A stretch of DNA of 64,000 nucleotides, taken from positions 2,702,501 to 2,766,500 of the forward strand of contig NZ_CP147251.1 in assembly GCF_017426705.2 (NCBI RefSeq). The letters are read 5' to 3'. Made by a program: the position numbers and the translations under genes. Source of the DNA: Enterococcus sp. DIV2402 (GTDB taxonomy: Bacteria > Bacillota > Bacilli > Lactobacillales > Enterococcaceae). This document shows positions 47,271 through 56,086 of the stretch, one piece after another. Under the pieces are notes generated by a model. The model was not told the origin of the DNA and ran no database searches. It worked only from the letters and a program-made list of their open reading frames with translations. Position 1 is the first letter of the stretch. The number at the start of each line of letters is the position of its first letter.

Positions 47271-47933
47271 TTAGTCATCTAATTGATATTGAAAACGATA
47301 GCCGCGTCCATGAACAGTTCGTATATACTCAAAATTTCTGCTCTTTAAGGCAATTTTCCGACGTAAATTTTTTATGTGAGTATCGATTGCTCGATGGGTT
47401 CCTCGCTGATTGTTCAATAACACTAACAATTCATCGCGGGAATAAATACGATTAGGATGTTGCATAAATTGCAATAATAATTGATATTCAGAAGCTGTCA
47501 ATAACACTTCTTGTCGTTCAACATATACTTGTTGTGTCTCTGTTTGTAAAATTAATTCGTCTTCATTATAACTTAAAGCTTCTGGTAAACGATAGCGTTC
47601 AATGATACGAAAAATGGCTTTAATCCGAGCAATCCATTCATTTTTTTCCATTGAAAAATCCCAAATAAGATCCATGCCTTCGTTTAGCAATTGACATCGT
47701 TCTTCAGCAGTTAAGGCATCATCAAAACAGATATACCATGTCTTTTCCTTAGACTCTTCTGCAAGTGGTCGCCATTCAAAGCGTTTGAACTGGTCTGGAA
47801 ACACAAAAATTAAGTCTTGATTCTTTTCAATTTTATTAGAAAGCGTACAAGCGGCAAATGGTAATTCGGTTTTTAACCACTGGATATATGGTTGATAGCT
47901 TTCTGGTTGATGCGATAGTAATTGGATATTCAT
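47271..47933 (-). CDS. Orphan OmpR-type regulator with degenerate receiver
   Basis: A 220-aa protein. The C-terminal third (about 120-215) is a clear OmpR winged helix (LLTASEYQLLLQFMQ, YSRDELLVLL, AIDTHIKNLRRKI, VHGRGYRF). The N-terminal 110 residues have the length of a receiver domain, but the acidic pocket, the phospho-acceptor LDxxLP segment and the KPF lysine are missing. No kinase gene is adjacent. It probably works without phosphorylation. It shares an operon with the methionine sulfoxide reductase; the ribosome site is AGAGGTGAG. Confidence 0.8.
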   Translation of the reverse strand: MNIQLLSHQPESYQPYIQWLKTELPFAACTLSNKIEKNQDLIFVFPDQFKRFEWRPLAEESKEKTWYICFDDALTAEERCQLLNEGMDLIWDFSMEKNEWIARIKAIFRIIERYRLPEALSYNEDELILQTETQQVYVERQEVLLTASEYQLLLQFMQHPNRIYSRDELLVLLNNQRGTHRAIDTHIKNLRRKIALKSRNFEYIRTVHGRGYRFQYQLDD

Positions 47934-48127
47934 TATATCTCACCTCTCCCACATTATACAATGAAGAATATTTTTTCCAAATAACAGATTGTGTCAAATC
48001 GTTTAGGATTATTTCAATTAGGTTAAAATTAAAGATTTTTTTAACAAATTTTCATTCCCTCACACAAAACTCACATTGTTTCATTATATTGGATGAAGTG
48101 AACATTAAAAAAAGTGCGAGGTTATTT

Positions 48128-49555
48128 ATGATTAAGTTAAAAAAAGTCGCATCAATGACTTTGTTAGCTGTTTTATTAGCTAGTCCTGCTCTTGCTGTAG
48201 CAGACGAATTTGATGCAAAAATTCAAGAACAAGACCAAAAAATTGAAGCTCTAGAAAAAGATCAAAAAAATGCGGAGAAAAAATTACAAGAACTTCAAAC
48301 ACACATTGGTCAAATTGAGCAAGAAATAGAAGACGTATTAGCTTCAAAATTGAAAGAAGAACAGCGTCTAAATGAAATAAATACAGAAATTGCAGATTTG
48401 AAAGAAGTGATTGCTCAACGAGATGAAAAATTGAAAGAGCAAGCGCGTGATGTGCAAGTCAATCATAATACTGATGATTTTCTAGCAGCAATTATCAATT
48501 CTGAATCAATTAATGAAGCATTCGGTCGTGCTTTAGCATTAAATACAATTGTTGATGCTAATAATGAAATTCTTCAAGAACAACAAAAAGATAAAGAACG
48601 CTTAGAAGAATTATCCATTGAATCAGAAGAACGTATACGCGTAATTGAGGAAAAAAGCGCAGAATTACATGAAAAGCAACAAGAGTTAGTTGAAGCTCAA
48701 CTGGACCAGGAAGTGGCGATTCAAGAAATTCAAGTATCCGTAGCTACTGAGAAAAAACAAAAACAAAAATTCATCAAACAAAAAGAAGAAGCGGAACGTA
48801 AGCGTCAAGAACAATTAAAAGCTTTAGCTGAACAACGAGCTCGTGAAGAAGCAGCACGTAAGAAAATTGCTGAAGAAGAAGCTCGTGCAGCAGCTGAAGC
48901 AGAACGTCAAGCACAAGAACAAGCAGCCCAACAACAAGCTCAAACAAATGCTGAACAAGCAGCGATTCAAGAAGAGACGCAATCAGTTGCTGTCCCTGAA
49001 CCAGCCACAACTAAAGTTGAGCGTGAAAATCTAGAAGTTGCGGCTCCAGCTGTTGAAACAAAAGTTGAGCGTCAAGAAGCTCCAGCTGTTGAAGAACCAG
49101 TTGTGGAACAACCTGTCGAAGAAAAAGATGAAACACCTGCTGCTTCATCTTCAAATTCATCTGGTTGGGCATCTCCTGTAAGTAGTATTTCTGTTTCAAG
49201 TCCATTTGGTATGCGTGCTAACCCAACAGGTGCCGGCACAGAATTTCACAATGGTATTGATTTAGTTGGTTCATCAGGTACTCCAATTTTTGCAGCGAAA
49301 TCTGGAACAGTTGTCCAAACTGGGTTTGATCCTAGTGGTGGTAATTATGTCATTATCGATCATGGTGATGGTTATTTCTCTCACTATTTACACTTAAGCA
49401 GCATTGGCGTTGCTAACGGACAAACTGTGAGCCAAGGTGCCACTGTCGGAGGTATGGGGACAACAGGTAATTCAACCGGTGTTCATTTACACTTTGGTAT
49501 TGGAACTGGCGTTTGGTCCGGTTTTGTAAATCCAGCACCCTTTATTGGCGCTTAA
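48128..49555 (+). CDS. Secreted coiled-coil M23 peptidoglycan endopeptidase
   Basis: A 475-aa secreted cell-wall hydrolase. Residues 1-25 form a signal peptide (KKVASMTLLAVLLASPALAVA). Residues about 26-270 form a long coiled coil rich in Glu, Gln and Lys, as in PcsB and SagA. A Glu/Val/Pro/Ala-rich linker follows (about 275-350). The last 120 residues are an M23 domain with zinc ligands in FHNGIDLVG and HLHFGIG and an additional histidine in SHYLHLS, all intact. The coiled coil suggests control by FtsEX or a similar partner. The start at 48128 follows GCGAGG; the longer frame is not coding. Confidence 0.9.
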   Translation: MIKLKKVASMTLLAVLLASPALAVADEFDAKIQEQDQKIEALEKDQKNAEKKLQELQTHIGQIEQEIEDVLASKLKEEQRLNEINTEIADLKEVIAQRDEKLKEQARDVQVNHNTDDFLAAIINSESINEAFGRALALNTIVDANNEILQEQQKDKERLEELSIESEERIRVIEEKSAELHEKQQELVEAQLDQEVAIQEIQVSVATEKKQKQKFIKQKEEAERKRQEQLKALAEQRAREEAARKKIAEEEARAAAEAERQAQEQAAQQQAQTNAEQAAIQEETQSVAVPEPATTKVERENLEVAAPAVETKVERQEAPAVEEPVVEQPVEEKDETPAASSSNSSGWASPVSSISVSSPFGMRANPTGAGTEFHNGIDLVGSSGTPIFAAKSGTVVQTGFDPSGGNYVIIDHGDGYFSHYLHLSSIGVANGQTVSQGATVGGMGTTGNSTGVHLHFGIGTGVWSGFVNPAPFIGA

Positions 49556-49565
49556 TTTCATTATG

Positions 49566-49606
49566 TAGAAAAAAAGAACGAGCAAAAACAATGCTCGTTC
49601 TTTTTT
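49566..49606. terminator. Bidirectional terminator
   Basis: Perfect 12-bp stem AAAGAACGAGCA / TGCTCGTTCTTT with a 7-nt loop and A/T runs on both sides, between the M23 gene and the convergent uspA. Confidence 0.92.
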
Positions 49607-49609
49607 TAC

Positions 49610-50044
49610 TTATTTGACAACCATCACATTACAAACTGCATGGTTGACTACAAATGCCGTTGTGGAACCAATTAAAGCTTGCGAAATTGCGCCTTTTCCT
49701 GTCGAGCCCATGATAATTAAATCGATATCGTATTCTTCAGGAATATCGACAGCAATTTTACGTTTTGGCGACCCAACTTCGATGACTACATGTACATCAT
49801 CAATTCCCGCAGCTTTTACTTCTTCAACTTTCTTCTCCATGAAATCTTCAACAAAAGTTTTTTCATCTTGTAACAATTTGGAAAACGCATAAGCACTTGT
49901 TGTCAACTCAACATCATTAATAATCCATGCTAAGTAGACTGTTGACTGATTACGTTTAGCAATTGCAACGGCTTCATCAAATGCCTTTTCTGACTTGGCG
50001 GAACCATCTACGGCAACTAATAAATTTTTATAAGTTTCTAACAT
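49610..50044 (-). CDS. Universal stress protein UspA family
   Basis: A 144-aa cytosolic Usp protein. It begins with the strand-helix pattern NLLVAVDGSAKSEKAFDEAVA and has the ATP-binding loop GSTGKGAISQALIGSTTAFV near the C-terminus, so it is an ATP-binding type. The start at 50044 follows AAGGAGGCG; an earlier in-frame start lies upstream of that site and is rejected. Monocistronic. Confidence 0.92.
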   Translation of the reverse strand: MLETYKNLLVAVDGSAKSEKAFDEAVAIAKRNQSTVYLAWIINDVELTTSAYAFSKLLQDEKTFVEDFMEKKVEEVKAAGIDDVHVVIEVGSPKRKIAVDIPEEYDIDLIIMGSTGKGAISQALIGSTTAFVVNHAVCNVMVVK

Positions 50045-50107
50045 TGTAAGCGCCTCCTTTTTCTTTATTATAACACTGTCGTTTCCAACAAGCAAAACTC
50101 ACGATAA

Positions 50108-52120
50108 TTAAATTTCTCGTTCGACTAGGTGATAATAAATTTTGGCTGTCAAAGAATAGACGACTAAATAAAGCAAAATAAAGCAGAGAACAACACTGAT
50201 AGTTGCTTTAACAAATATATCACTTTGGGTAATTTCAAATAATAATAGTAATTGTTTCATCATTGGAAAAGCAAATACTACATGACTTAACGCCACAATT
50301 AAAGGTAAGCTAAACACCATAATAACCTGCTGATGAATGGTTTTTTTCACCTCTTGTTGACTCATTCCAACTTTTTGCATAATGATAAAACGACGACGAT
50401 CTTCCAATCCTTCTGAAATTTGTTTGAAATAAATAATTAATGTCGTTGCTAGCATAAAAACAATACTTAATAGCAAGCCAATAAAAAAGAAACTGCCATC
50501 AAAAACATGCGCACTTTCAATCGCCACATCTTTAGTTTTCAAGCTATACGAATACGAACGTTGACTATTTAAACTACTTTCATTAACTATCTTAGTAAAG
50601 CCTTCAACAAAGTTTAGTCGCTGCTTACGGTCATCTTCGACAAAATTAAAGGACCAACGATATTCTTTTTCAATAATCCGTCTACCTTCTGTTATTTCAG
50701 GTATCGTTTCTTCTAACACTTGCTTGATTTGCTCTTCATTGCTAAAAACAAGCAATACAGTTGGTAATGGAATTTCTTGAAAAATCGGTGCTAATCGATT
50801 CGTATTTTTTACTACTTTAAATGTTTGACTATCTTTAAAATGAATTTCTTTTTCATTGGTTTTGCTTCCTAACTGATCAACCATCACCTCATCTTTTTTC
50901 AATGAATACGTCGAATTGGTTGCATGATTGTATTCATCTACGGAAATAAAGCGGTAATAAGTCGCTGAAATAAATTCAGCCGCACTACTAAAACTTGCAT
51001 CTGAATCGCTCACCCATGTTAGCTGACCGTTTTTCTGCCCATAAGGTACTGCCTGAAATGTTTTTATATTCAACGAATCTGTAATCTGGATATTCATTTT
51101 TTCCGCTAACTCATAGGTAGTATCTTGCACGGTAGTCATTTTTATTGAAGGCGTGAACGTAATGTCATACGCATATTCAGCATCTAATTCTGCTTGTCGG
51201 CCAAAATACAAGCTAGCAGTCATCGCAATCGTAATTAGCGCCATCGTTGACAAAATACAAATACTCGCTAACCCCGCCGCATGTTGCTTCATACGGTACA
51301 TCATTCCCGAAATAGCCACAAACGAACGCGGTCGATAATAAATTTCAGGTCGTTTTTTTAGAAATTTCAGTAACGTAATACTTCCTCCAATAAAGAGCAA
51401 ATACGTTCCTAAAACAACAAATAATACCGCAATTAAAAATAAAAACATGGCTTGCATTGGCGAATGAATACTTAAGGCAATTCCATAACCGACAACTAAA
51501 GAAATACCGCCAATAACGGTCATAATAATTCGTGCTTTCGGTTCTTTTTCGCCTTTCTTATCACTAGTCAATAATTCAATGGGATTCGTTCGATAAATTT
51601 GACGACAATTCAACGCAAATAAAACACCGAATATCAACAAAAATTCCAAGGTTATCATTAAGATGCTAGCCATTGTCATTTGGGTAGTAAACACTTTTCC
51701 AATATCTAACATTTTTACTAAAACAAGCGCCGTAAACTTAAATAATACAAATCCTGCCAGTAACCCACTCATCAGCGAACACAGCAAGCCATAGATAATT
51801 TCCCAAAAAACGACTTGATACAACTCTTGTTTGCCTAATCCTAACACATGAAAAAGACCTAATTCACGTGTCCGTTGCTTCATCAAGAATTGATTAGCGT
51901 AAATGGCAAAAATCCATGTGAACACGACAATAACAATTTGTCCGAGATAAAAAGCGTGACGTACGCCTCCTCTTTCAGTGAGCGTATCCATCCCAGCATT
52001 GTGTACCAATAAATAAATTGTCGTATTAATCGCTACCATTAACGTCATTGCTATCAAAAAAGGTAAATAGATGGGAAGATTTTTCCGAATGTTTTGCCAA
52101 CTTAATTTTGCAAAAAACAT
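50108..52120 (-). CDS. BceB-type ABC transporter permease (FtsX family)
   Basis: Membrane part of a Bce-type peptide-antibiotic transporter, 670 aa. About ten membrane segments are visible, with the large extracellular domain of roughly 200 residues (about 310-540) between segments 7 and 8, the hallmark of BceB. Such transporters free lipid II-cycle intermediates from bacitracin or other peptides and pass a signal to the partner kinase. It follows the ATPase gene with one base between, and AAAGGGGGGATAAA is its ribosome site. The exact peptide is not predictable. Confidence 0.9.
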   Translation of the reverse strand: MFFAKLSWQNIRKNLPIYLPFLIAMTLMVAINTTIYLLVHNAGMDTLTERGGVRHAFYLGQIVIVVFTWIFAIYANQFLMKQRTRELGLFHVLGLGKQELYQVVFWEIIYGLLCSLMSGLLAGFVLFKFTALVLVKMLDIGKVFTTQMTMASILMITLEFLLIFGVLFALNCRQIYRTNPIELLTSDKKGEKEPKARIIMTVIGGISLVVGYGIALSIHSPMQAMFLFLIAVLFVVLGTYLLFIGGSITLLKFLKKRPEIYYRPRSFVAISGMMYRMKQHAAGLASICILSTMALITIAMTASLYFGRQAELDAEYAYDITFTPSIKMTTVQDTTYELAEKMNIQITDSLNIKTFQAVPYGQKNGQLTWVSDSDASFSSAAEFISATYYRFISVDEYNHATNSTYSLKKDEVMVDQLGSKTNEKEIHFKDSQTFKVVKNTNRLAPIFQEIPLPTVLLVFSNEEQIKQVLEETIPEITEGRRIIEKEYRWSFNFVEDDRKQRLNFVEGFTKIVNESSLNSQRSYSYSLKTKDVAIESAHVFDGSFFFIGLLLSIVFMLATTLIIYFKQISEGLEDRRRFIIMQKVGMSQQEVKKTIHQQVIMVFSLPLIVALSHVVFAFPMMKQLLLLFEITQSDIFVKATISVVLCFILLYLVVYSLTAKIYYHLVEREI

Positions 52121-52121
52121 T

Positions 52122-52883
52122 TTATCCCCCCTTTGCCACTAAAGCAGTCATTGTTTCTGTAATCGTCTCAAAAAATTGTTGATTGTCTTTTTCGCCACGA
52201 TAGATCTGATGAAAAACTTGACCATCCTTAATAAAAAGCACCCGATTCGCATGACTAGCTGCTAAAGAGCTATGCGTAACCATTAAAATAGTTTGCCCGT
52301 TATCATTTAAACGTTCTAACACTTGTAATAATTGACTAGAAGTTTTTGAATCTAATGCTCCTGTGGGTTCATCTGCTAAAAGTAATTCGGGTTGTGTGAC
52401 GATGGCACGAGCAATCGCCACTCGTTGCTGTTGTCCTCCTGATAGCTCATACGGATATTTTTCTATTAGAGAATCAATCCCTAAAGCCGTGGTGACAGAT
52501 ATTAAACGCGTTTGCATTTTAGAATGCGGCATCCGCGATAAGACTAGCGGCAATAAAATATTATCTTTGACAGAAAAATTTTCTAATAAGTTAAAATCTT
52601 GAAAAACAAAACCTAGATGCTCTCTTCGAAAATTCGCGGCTTCTTTTTCTGGAATTTCACTTAGATTCATTTGTTCAAGCTGAATTAAACCAGCTGTTGG
52701 TTTATCTAAAGTCGCAATTAAATTAAGTAACGTGCTTTTCCCTGAGCCTGATTCTCCCATAATCGCTACGTATTCTCCTTGTTCTACTGTAAAATTCATA
52801 TGTCGTAGCGCTTCAACTGGTTGACCATTCAAACGACTTTGATAGGTTTTTTTCACATTTTTTACGGTTAATAAGCGTGTCAT
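52122..52883 (-). CDS. BceA-type ABC transporter ATPase
   Basis: Cytosolic ATPase (253 aa) of the Bce module. Walker A is GESGSGKST, the signature is [14 protein letters not shown], Walker B is [13 protein letters not shown] and the H loop is LMVTHS, all intact. The ATG has AGGAGGAGC upstream. It lies 92 bp after the kinase gene, with a terminator and a separate promoter in between, so the transporter genes can be induced independently of the regulator genes. Confidence 0.93.
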   Translation of the reverse strand: MTRLLTVKNVKKTYQSRLNGQPVEALRHMNFTVEQGEYVAIMGESGSGKSTLLNLIATLDKPTAGLIQLEQMNLSEIPEKEAANFRREHLGFVFQDFNLLENFSVKDNILLPLVLSRMPHSKMQTRLISVTTALGIDSLIEKYPYELSGGQQQRVAIARAIVTQPELLLADEPTGALDSKTSSQLLQVLERLNDNGQTILMVTHSSLAASHANRVLFIKDGQVFHQIYRGEKDNQQFFETITETMTALVAKGG

Positions 52884-52904
52884 TGTGCTCCTCCTTTTTT
52901 ATTT

Positions 52905-52910
52905 ATCATA
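52905..52910 (-). promoter_or_regulatory. -10 element of the bceAB promoter
   Basis: TATGAT on the minus strand, 22 nt before the bceA start, without a good -35 at 17 nt. A poor -35 is expected if an activator (BceR) is needed. Confidence 0.5.
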
Positions 52911-52945
52911 CCGTTAGTTGTTTCCTTTCACCACTTACAAAAAGA

Positions 52946-52977
52946 AATCCAAACTTACAGAACTGTAAGTTTGGATT
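52946..52977. promoter_or_regulatory. bceRS terminator with a BceR-type box at its centre
   Basis: AATCCAAACTTACAG (52946-52960) and CTGTAAGTTTGGATT (52963-52977) are perfect 15-bp arms around a 2-nt loop. On the minus strand TTTCTTTTTG follows, so it can terminate bceRS; it overlaps the kinase stop codon. The centre, TTACA-GAAC-TGTAA (52955-52968), fits the BceR-type binding pattern TNACA-N4-TGTAA, centred about 63 nt upstream of the inferred bceAB transcript start. Confidence 0.65.
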
Positions 52978-53962
52978 ATTCGTTAAAATTTTGTTCAGTT
53001 GGAAAATCAAGCATGACTTTTGTGCCTTTTCCCAATTCAGAAGTAAGTGACAAACTGATGCCAATTTTTTCAGCTACAATGGTACATAAATAGAGACCTA
53101 ACCCACTTGCACGTTGTTGTTCACGACCGTTATAACCTGTATACCCTTTTTCAAATACCCTTGGCACGTCTTCTGGTCGAATGCCCATTCCTGTATCCGC
53201 AATAACAAGTTGATTTTCCCAGCAAAGGGCAATTTCTCCGTTTTCTGTATATTTAATCGCATTAAACACCACTTGTTCCAAAATGAAAATCAGCCATTTC
53301 CGATCCGTATAAACTGTTATATTCAATCCTTTTAATACTAAGCGTAAATTTTTTTGCGAAAAGAAAATCGCATATTTTTTTAAAACCTTTTTGACGACGG
53401 GCTCTAATTGAATTTTTTCAATGACTAAATCTTCCTGACTTAAATTTTGACGTAAATAATTTAGCATCAATTGTAGACATTCATTGATTTTAAACAGTTC
53501 ATTTTTCATCAATTTTCGATCTATTTCAGATGATTGTACTAGTAAGTCTAACGCCGCAATGGGGGTTTTAATTTGGTGCATCCATAAGCCAAAATCTTCT
53601 AAAAAGATTTCTTGCTGTTCGATAGTCTGCTGTTGTTGTATTTCTTTTTCTTGCAGTAATTTTTGCAATAATTCTTGGTAGATTTGTTCATTCTTTTGCG
53701 TTGCTTTTGGAAAAAACGCCATACTGTGTAAGGTTAAAGATCGTTCTTGAAGATGTTGCAATTGTTTAATTTTTTGACGATAACGATACCCTTCAATCAA
53801 CGAATACACGACCAAAACGAATGTTAAAAACAAAGCGATATCCAAAAACAAGTCTAACGGTAATTCGTATAAATAAATCGTCGCAAGAGTTAGCCCCGTA
53901 AATAGCACATACATTACGTAAACTTTGATATTTTCTTTCAAATAATTCCCTATCAGTTTCAT
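52976..53962 (-). CDS. BceS-type intramembrane-sensing histidine kinase
   Basis: Sensor kinase (328 aa) of the Bce module. Two membrane segments (about 12-31 and 36-58) are joined by only a few residues, so there is no extracellular sensor; the kinase receives its signal through the BceAB transporter. The phospho-acceptor histidine is in LWMHQIKTPI, with N box (EQVVFNAIKY), G1 (ADTGMGI) and G2 (SGLGLYLC). The start overlaps the regulator gene by 4 bp. Confidence 0.9.
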   Translation of the reverse strand: MKLIGNYLKENIKVYVMYVLFTGLTLATIYLYELPLDLFLDIALFLTFVLVVYSLIEGYRYRQKIKQLQHLQERSLTLHSMAFFPKATQKNEQIYQELLQKLLQEKEIQQQQTIEQQEIFLEDFGLWMHQIKTPIAALDLLVQSSEIDRKLMKNELFKINECLQLMLNYLRQNLSQEDLVIEKIQLEPVVKKVLKKYAIFFSQKNLRLVLKGLNITVYTDRKWLIFILEQVVFNAIKYTENGEIALCWENQLVIADTGMGIRPEDVPRVFEKGYTGYNGREQQRASGLGLYLCTIVAEKIGISLSLTSELGKGTKVMLDFPTEQNFNE

Positions 53963-54645
53963 TTGAACTCCTTTTCAATCACATATCCACGATTCTTAAC
54001 AGTTTGAATCACATCAACAATCCCTATGCTCTGTAATTTTTTTCGTAAACGTGTCATATTAACAGCTAGCGTATTGTTATCAATAAATTCATCGCTATTC
54101 CATAATGCCTGAATAATTTCTTCACGGGAAACAATCTCACCTTGCTTTTGCATTAATGCTGCCAAAATTCGCGTTTCAGTCGGTGACAAAGTGACTAAGT
54201 CAACAGCTGATTTCAACTGATTTTCTAAAGGATTAAACGTAACCACTCCCAATTGATAGGTCAAGACAGGTTGTCCATACTGATAACTTCGGCGCAAAAG
54301 AGCTTGGATTTTTGCTACTAAAACACCTAAATCAAATGGTTTTGCAACAAAATCATCTGCCCCCATATTCATCGCCATAATCTGATTCATCTTCTCTTCT
54401 GCAGATGATAGAAAAATAATCGGTACTTCTGAAAATTTGCGAATTTCTTGGCACCAATAAAAACCATTAAAATACGGCAACGAAATATCTAACAAAATTA
54501 AGTCGGGGGTGAGAATTTGAAATTCTGCCAGTATCGCTTGAAAATTTTGTGGAGAAACGACATGATAATCCCAATTTTCCAAATGTTTTTTCACAACCGT
54601 CACAATCGTTTCATCGTCTTCAATTAAATAAATTGTTTTTTTCAT
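53959..54645 (-). CDS. BceR-type response regulator
   Basis: Response regulator (228 aa) of the Bce module, with E9/D10, the phospho-acceptor aspartate in LLDISLP and the AKPF lysine, then an OmpR winged helix (SPTETRILAALM...NTLAVNMTRLRKKL, RGYVIEK). The start at 54645 follows GAAGGAGA; the longer frame from 54708 reads through this site. Expected to activate bceAB through the box between bceS and bceA. Confidence 0.9.
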   Translation of the reverse strand: MKKTIYLIEDDETIVTVVKKHLENWDYHVVSPQNFQAILAEFQILTPDLILLDISLPYFNGFYWCQEIRKFSEVPIIFLSSAEEKMNQIMAMNMGADDFVAKPFDLGVLVAKIQALLRRSYQYGQPVLTYQLGVVTFNPLENQLKSAVDLVTLSPTETRILAALMQKQGEIVSREEIIQALWNSDEFIDNNTLAVNMTRLRKKLQSIGIVDVIQTVKNRGYVIEKEFK

Positions 54646-54759
54646 ACAGTCAATCTCCTTCAATTTAGTTATAACATAAAAGTTCAAAGTAAGAAATCTA
54701 GAATTCAATTGCTAACCATGCTAAAATAAGTAGGACTTTAAAAGAAATGAGGAAGAAAA

Positions 54760-55284
54760 GTGACTGAATATTTAAATGTCGGTAAAATTGTTAATACCCA
54801 TGGAATTCGTGGTGAAGTCCGTGTGATTTCTCAAACAGATTTCCCTGAACAACGTTATCAAAAAGGCGCAAAATTAACATTGTTCCGTAAAGGCAACGCT
54901 CCGTTAGATGTAACTGTATCTGGCCATCGTAAACATAAGAATTTTGATTTATTAACCTTTGAAGGCTATCCAACTATCAATGATGTAGAACCCTTTCGTG
55001 ATGGAATTTTAAAAGTAGCAGAAGAATTTCTAACAGACTTGGAAGAAAACGAATATTATTACTATGAAATTATTGGGTTAAATGTCATTGATGAACAAGG
55101 TAACTTACTTGGAAAAATCAAAGAAATTTTATCTCCAGGTGCGAACGATGTTTGGGTTGTTCAACGCAAAGGAGAAAAAGACGCTTTAATCCCCTATATC
55201 GAATCAGTAGTTAAAGAAATTGATTTAGATGCTAATGAAGTGCATGTAGAAATTCCAGAAGGGTTGTTAGATGATGCGGATTGA
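54760..55284 (+). CDS. rimM: 16S rRNA processing protein RimM
   Basis: Assembly factor (174 aa) that binds S19 in the 30S head. The N-terminal RimM fold is visible ([19 protein letters not shown]) and the PRC-barrel follows at about 95-170 ([35 protein letters not shown]). It starts with GTG preceded by GAGGAAG. The end overlaps trmD by 14 bp. In many Firmicutes the order is rpsP-rimM-trmD-rplS; here neither rpsP nor rplS adjoins. Confidence 0.95.
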   Translation: MTEYLNVGKIVNTHGIRGEVRVISQTDFPEQRYQKGAKLTLFRKGNAPLDVTVSGHRKHKNFDLLTFEGYPTINDVEPFRDGILKVAEEFLTDLEENEYYYYEIIGLNVIDEQGNLLGKIKEILSPGANDVWVVQRKGEKDALIPYIESVVKEIDLDANEVHVEIPEGLLDDAD

Positions 55285-56011
55285 TGTCTTAACTCTTTTC
55301 CCACGAATGTTTGAAGGTCCAATGGGCGAATCAATTATCGGTAAAGCCCGCGAAAAAGGCTTACTCGAAATGAATGTTTCCAATTTCCGTGACTATTCGG
55401 ATAACAAACATCAAACAGTGGATGATTATCCTTACGGCGGTGGCGCAGGTATGTTGTTAAAAGTTCAACCCATCTACGACAATATCAAAGCCATTGAAAA
55501 AGAGACACCTCCCACTAAAAAACGAGTCATCTTACTTGATCCAGCGGGTAAGCCATTTAATCAAGCAATGGCTGAAGAATTTTCAGAAGAAGAACATCTT
55601 GTGTTTATTTGCGGACATTATGAAGGATATGATGAACGTATCCGCTCTTTAGTGACGGATGAAGTTTCTTTAGGGGATTACGTCTTGACTGGCGGAGAAT
55701 TAGGTGCCATGGTAATGATTGATGCAACGGTTCGTTTACTACCCGACGTCTTAGGCAATAATATTTCTGCTCAAACAGACTCTCATTCTACAGGGTTGTT
55801 AGAACATCCTCAATACACACGTCCTGCTTCGTTTAATGACATGGATGTACCTGCTGTTTTAATGAACGGTAATCATAAATTGATCGAAGAATGGCAGTTA
55901 AAAGAATCGTTACGTCGGACCTATTTACGTCGTCCAGATATGTTAGAAAAATTAGAACTAACCCAGCAAATGAAGAAATTACTGACAGAAATTCAAAAAG
56001 AAGAGCAGTAA
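55271..56011 (+). CDS. trmD: tRNA (guanine-N1)-methyltransferase
   Basis: Makes m1G37 in tRNAs to prevent frameshifting. The 246-aa SPOUT enzyme has the start [15 protein letters not shown], the [17 protein letters not shown] segment, the knot elements [12 protein letters not shown] and [13 protein letters not shown], and the C-terminal [10 protein letters not shown]. Two ATG codons stand in tandem; the first has AGAAGGG 8 nt upstream. Coupled to rimM by overlap, then a terminator. Confidence 0.97.
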   Translation: MMRIDVLTLFPRMFEGPMGESIIGKAREKGLLEMNVSNFRDYSDNKHQTVDDYPYGGGAGMLLKVQPIYDNIKAIEKETPPTKKRVILLDPAGKPFNQAMAEEFSEEEHLVFICGHYEGYDERIRSLVTDEVSLGDYVLTGGELGAMVMIDATVRLLPDVLGNNISAQTDSHSTGLLEHPQYTRPASFNDMDVPAVLMNGNHKLIEEWQLKESLRRTYLRRPDMLEKLELTQQMKKLLTEIQKEEQ

Positions 56012-56054
56012 AAAACGCTCTTTCGCGATAAATACTCGCGAAAGAGTGTTTTTA
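56010..56054 (+). terminator. rimM-trmD terminator
   Basis: Stem of about 16 bp, CGCTCTTTCGCGA / TCGCGAAAGAGTG with flanking AAAA/TTTT, followed by T residues. Confidence 0.92.
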
Positions 56055-56086
56055 TATCGTTTAAAGCAGGTTGTATTTTTTATTCC

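Noticed and set aside
47858..48127. Extension of the M23 peptidase frame to 47858
   Set aside because: The extra 90 residues overlap the divergent regulator gene, and a signal peptide with a ribosome site starts at 48128.
48774..49205. Minus-strand Leu/Gln/Val-rich frames under the M23 peptidase gene
   Set aside because: Composition is the complement of the coiled-coil and linker codons; no start signals.
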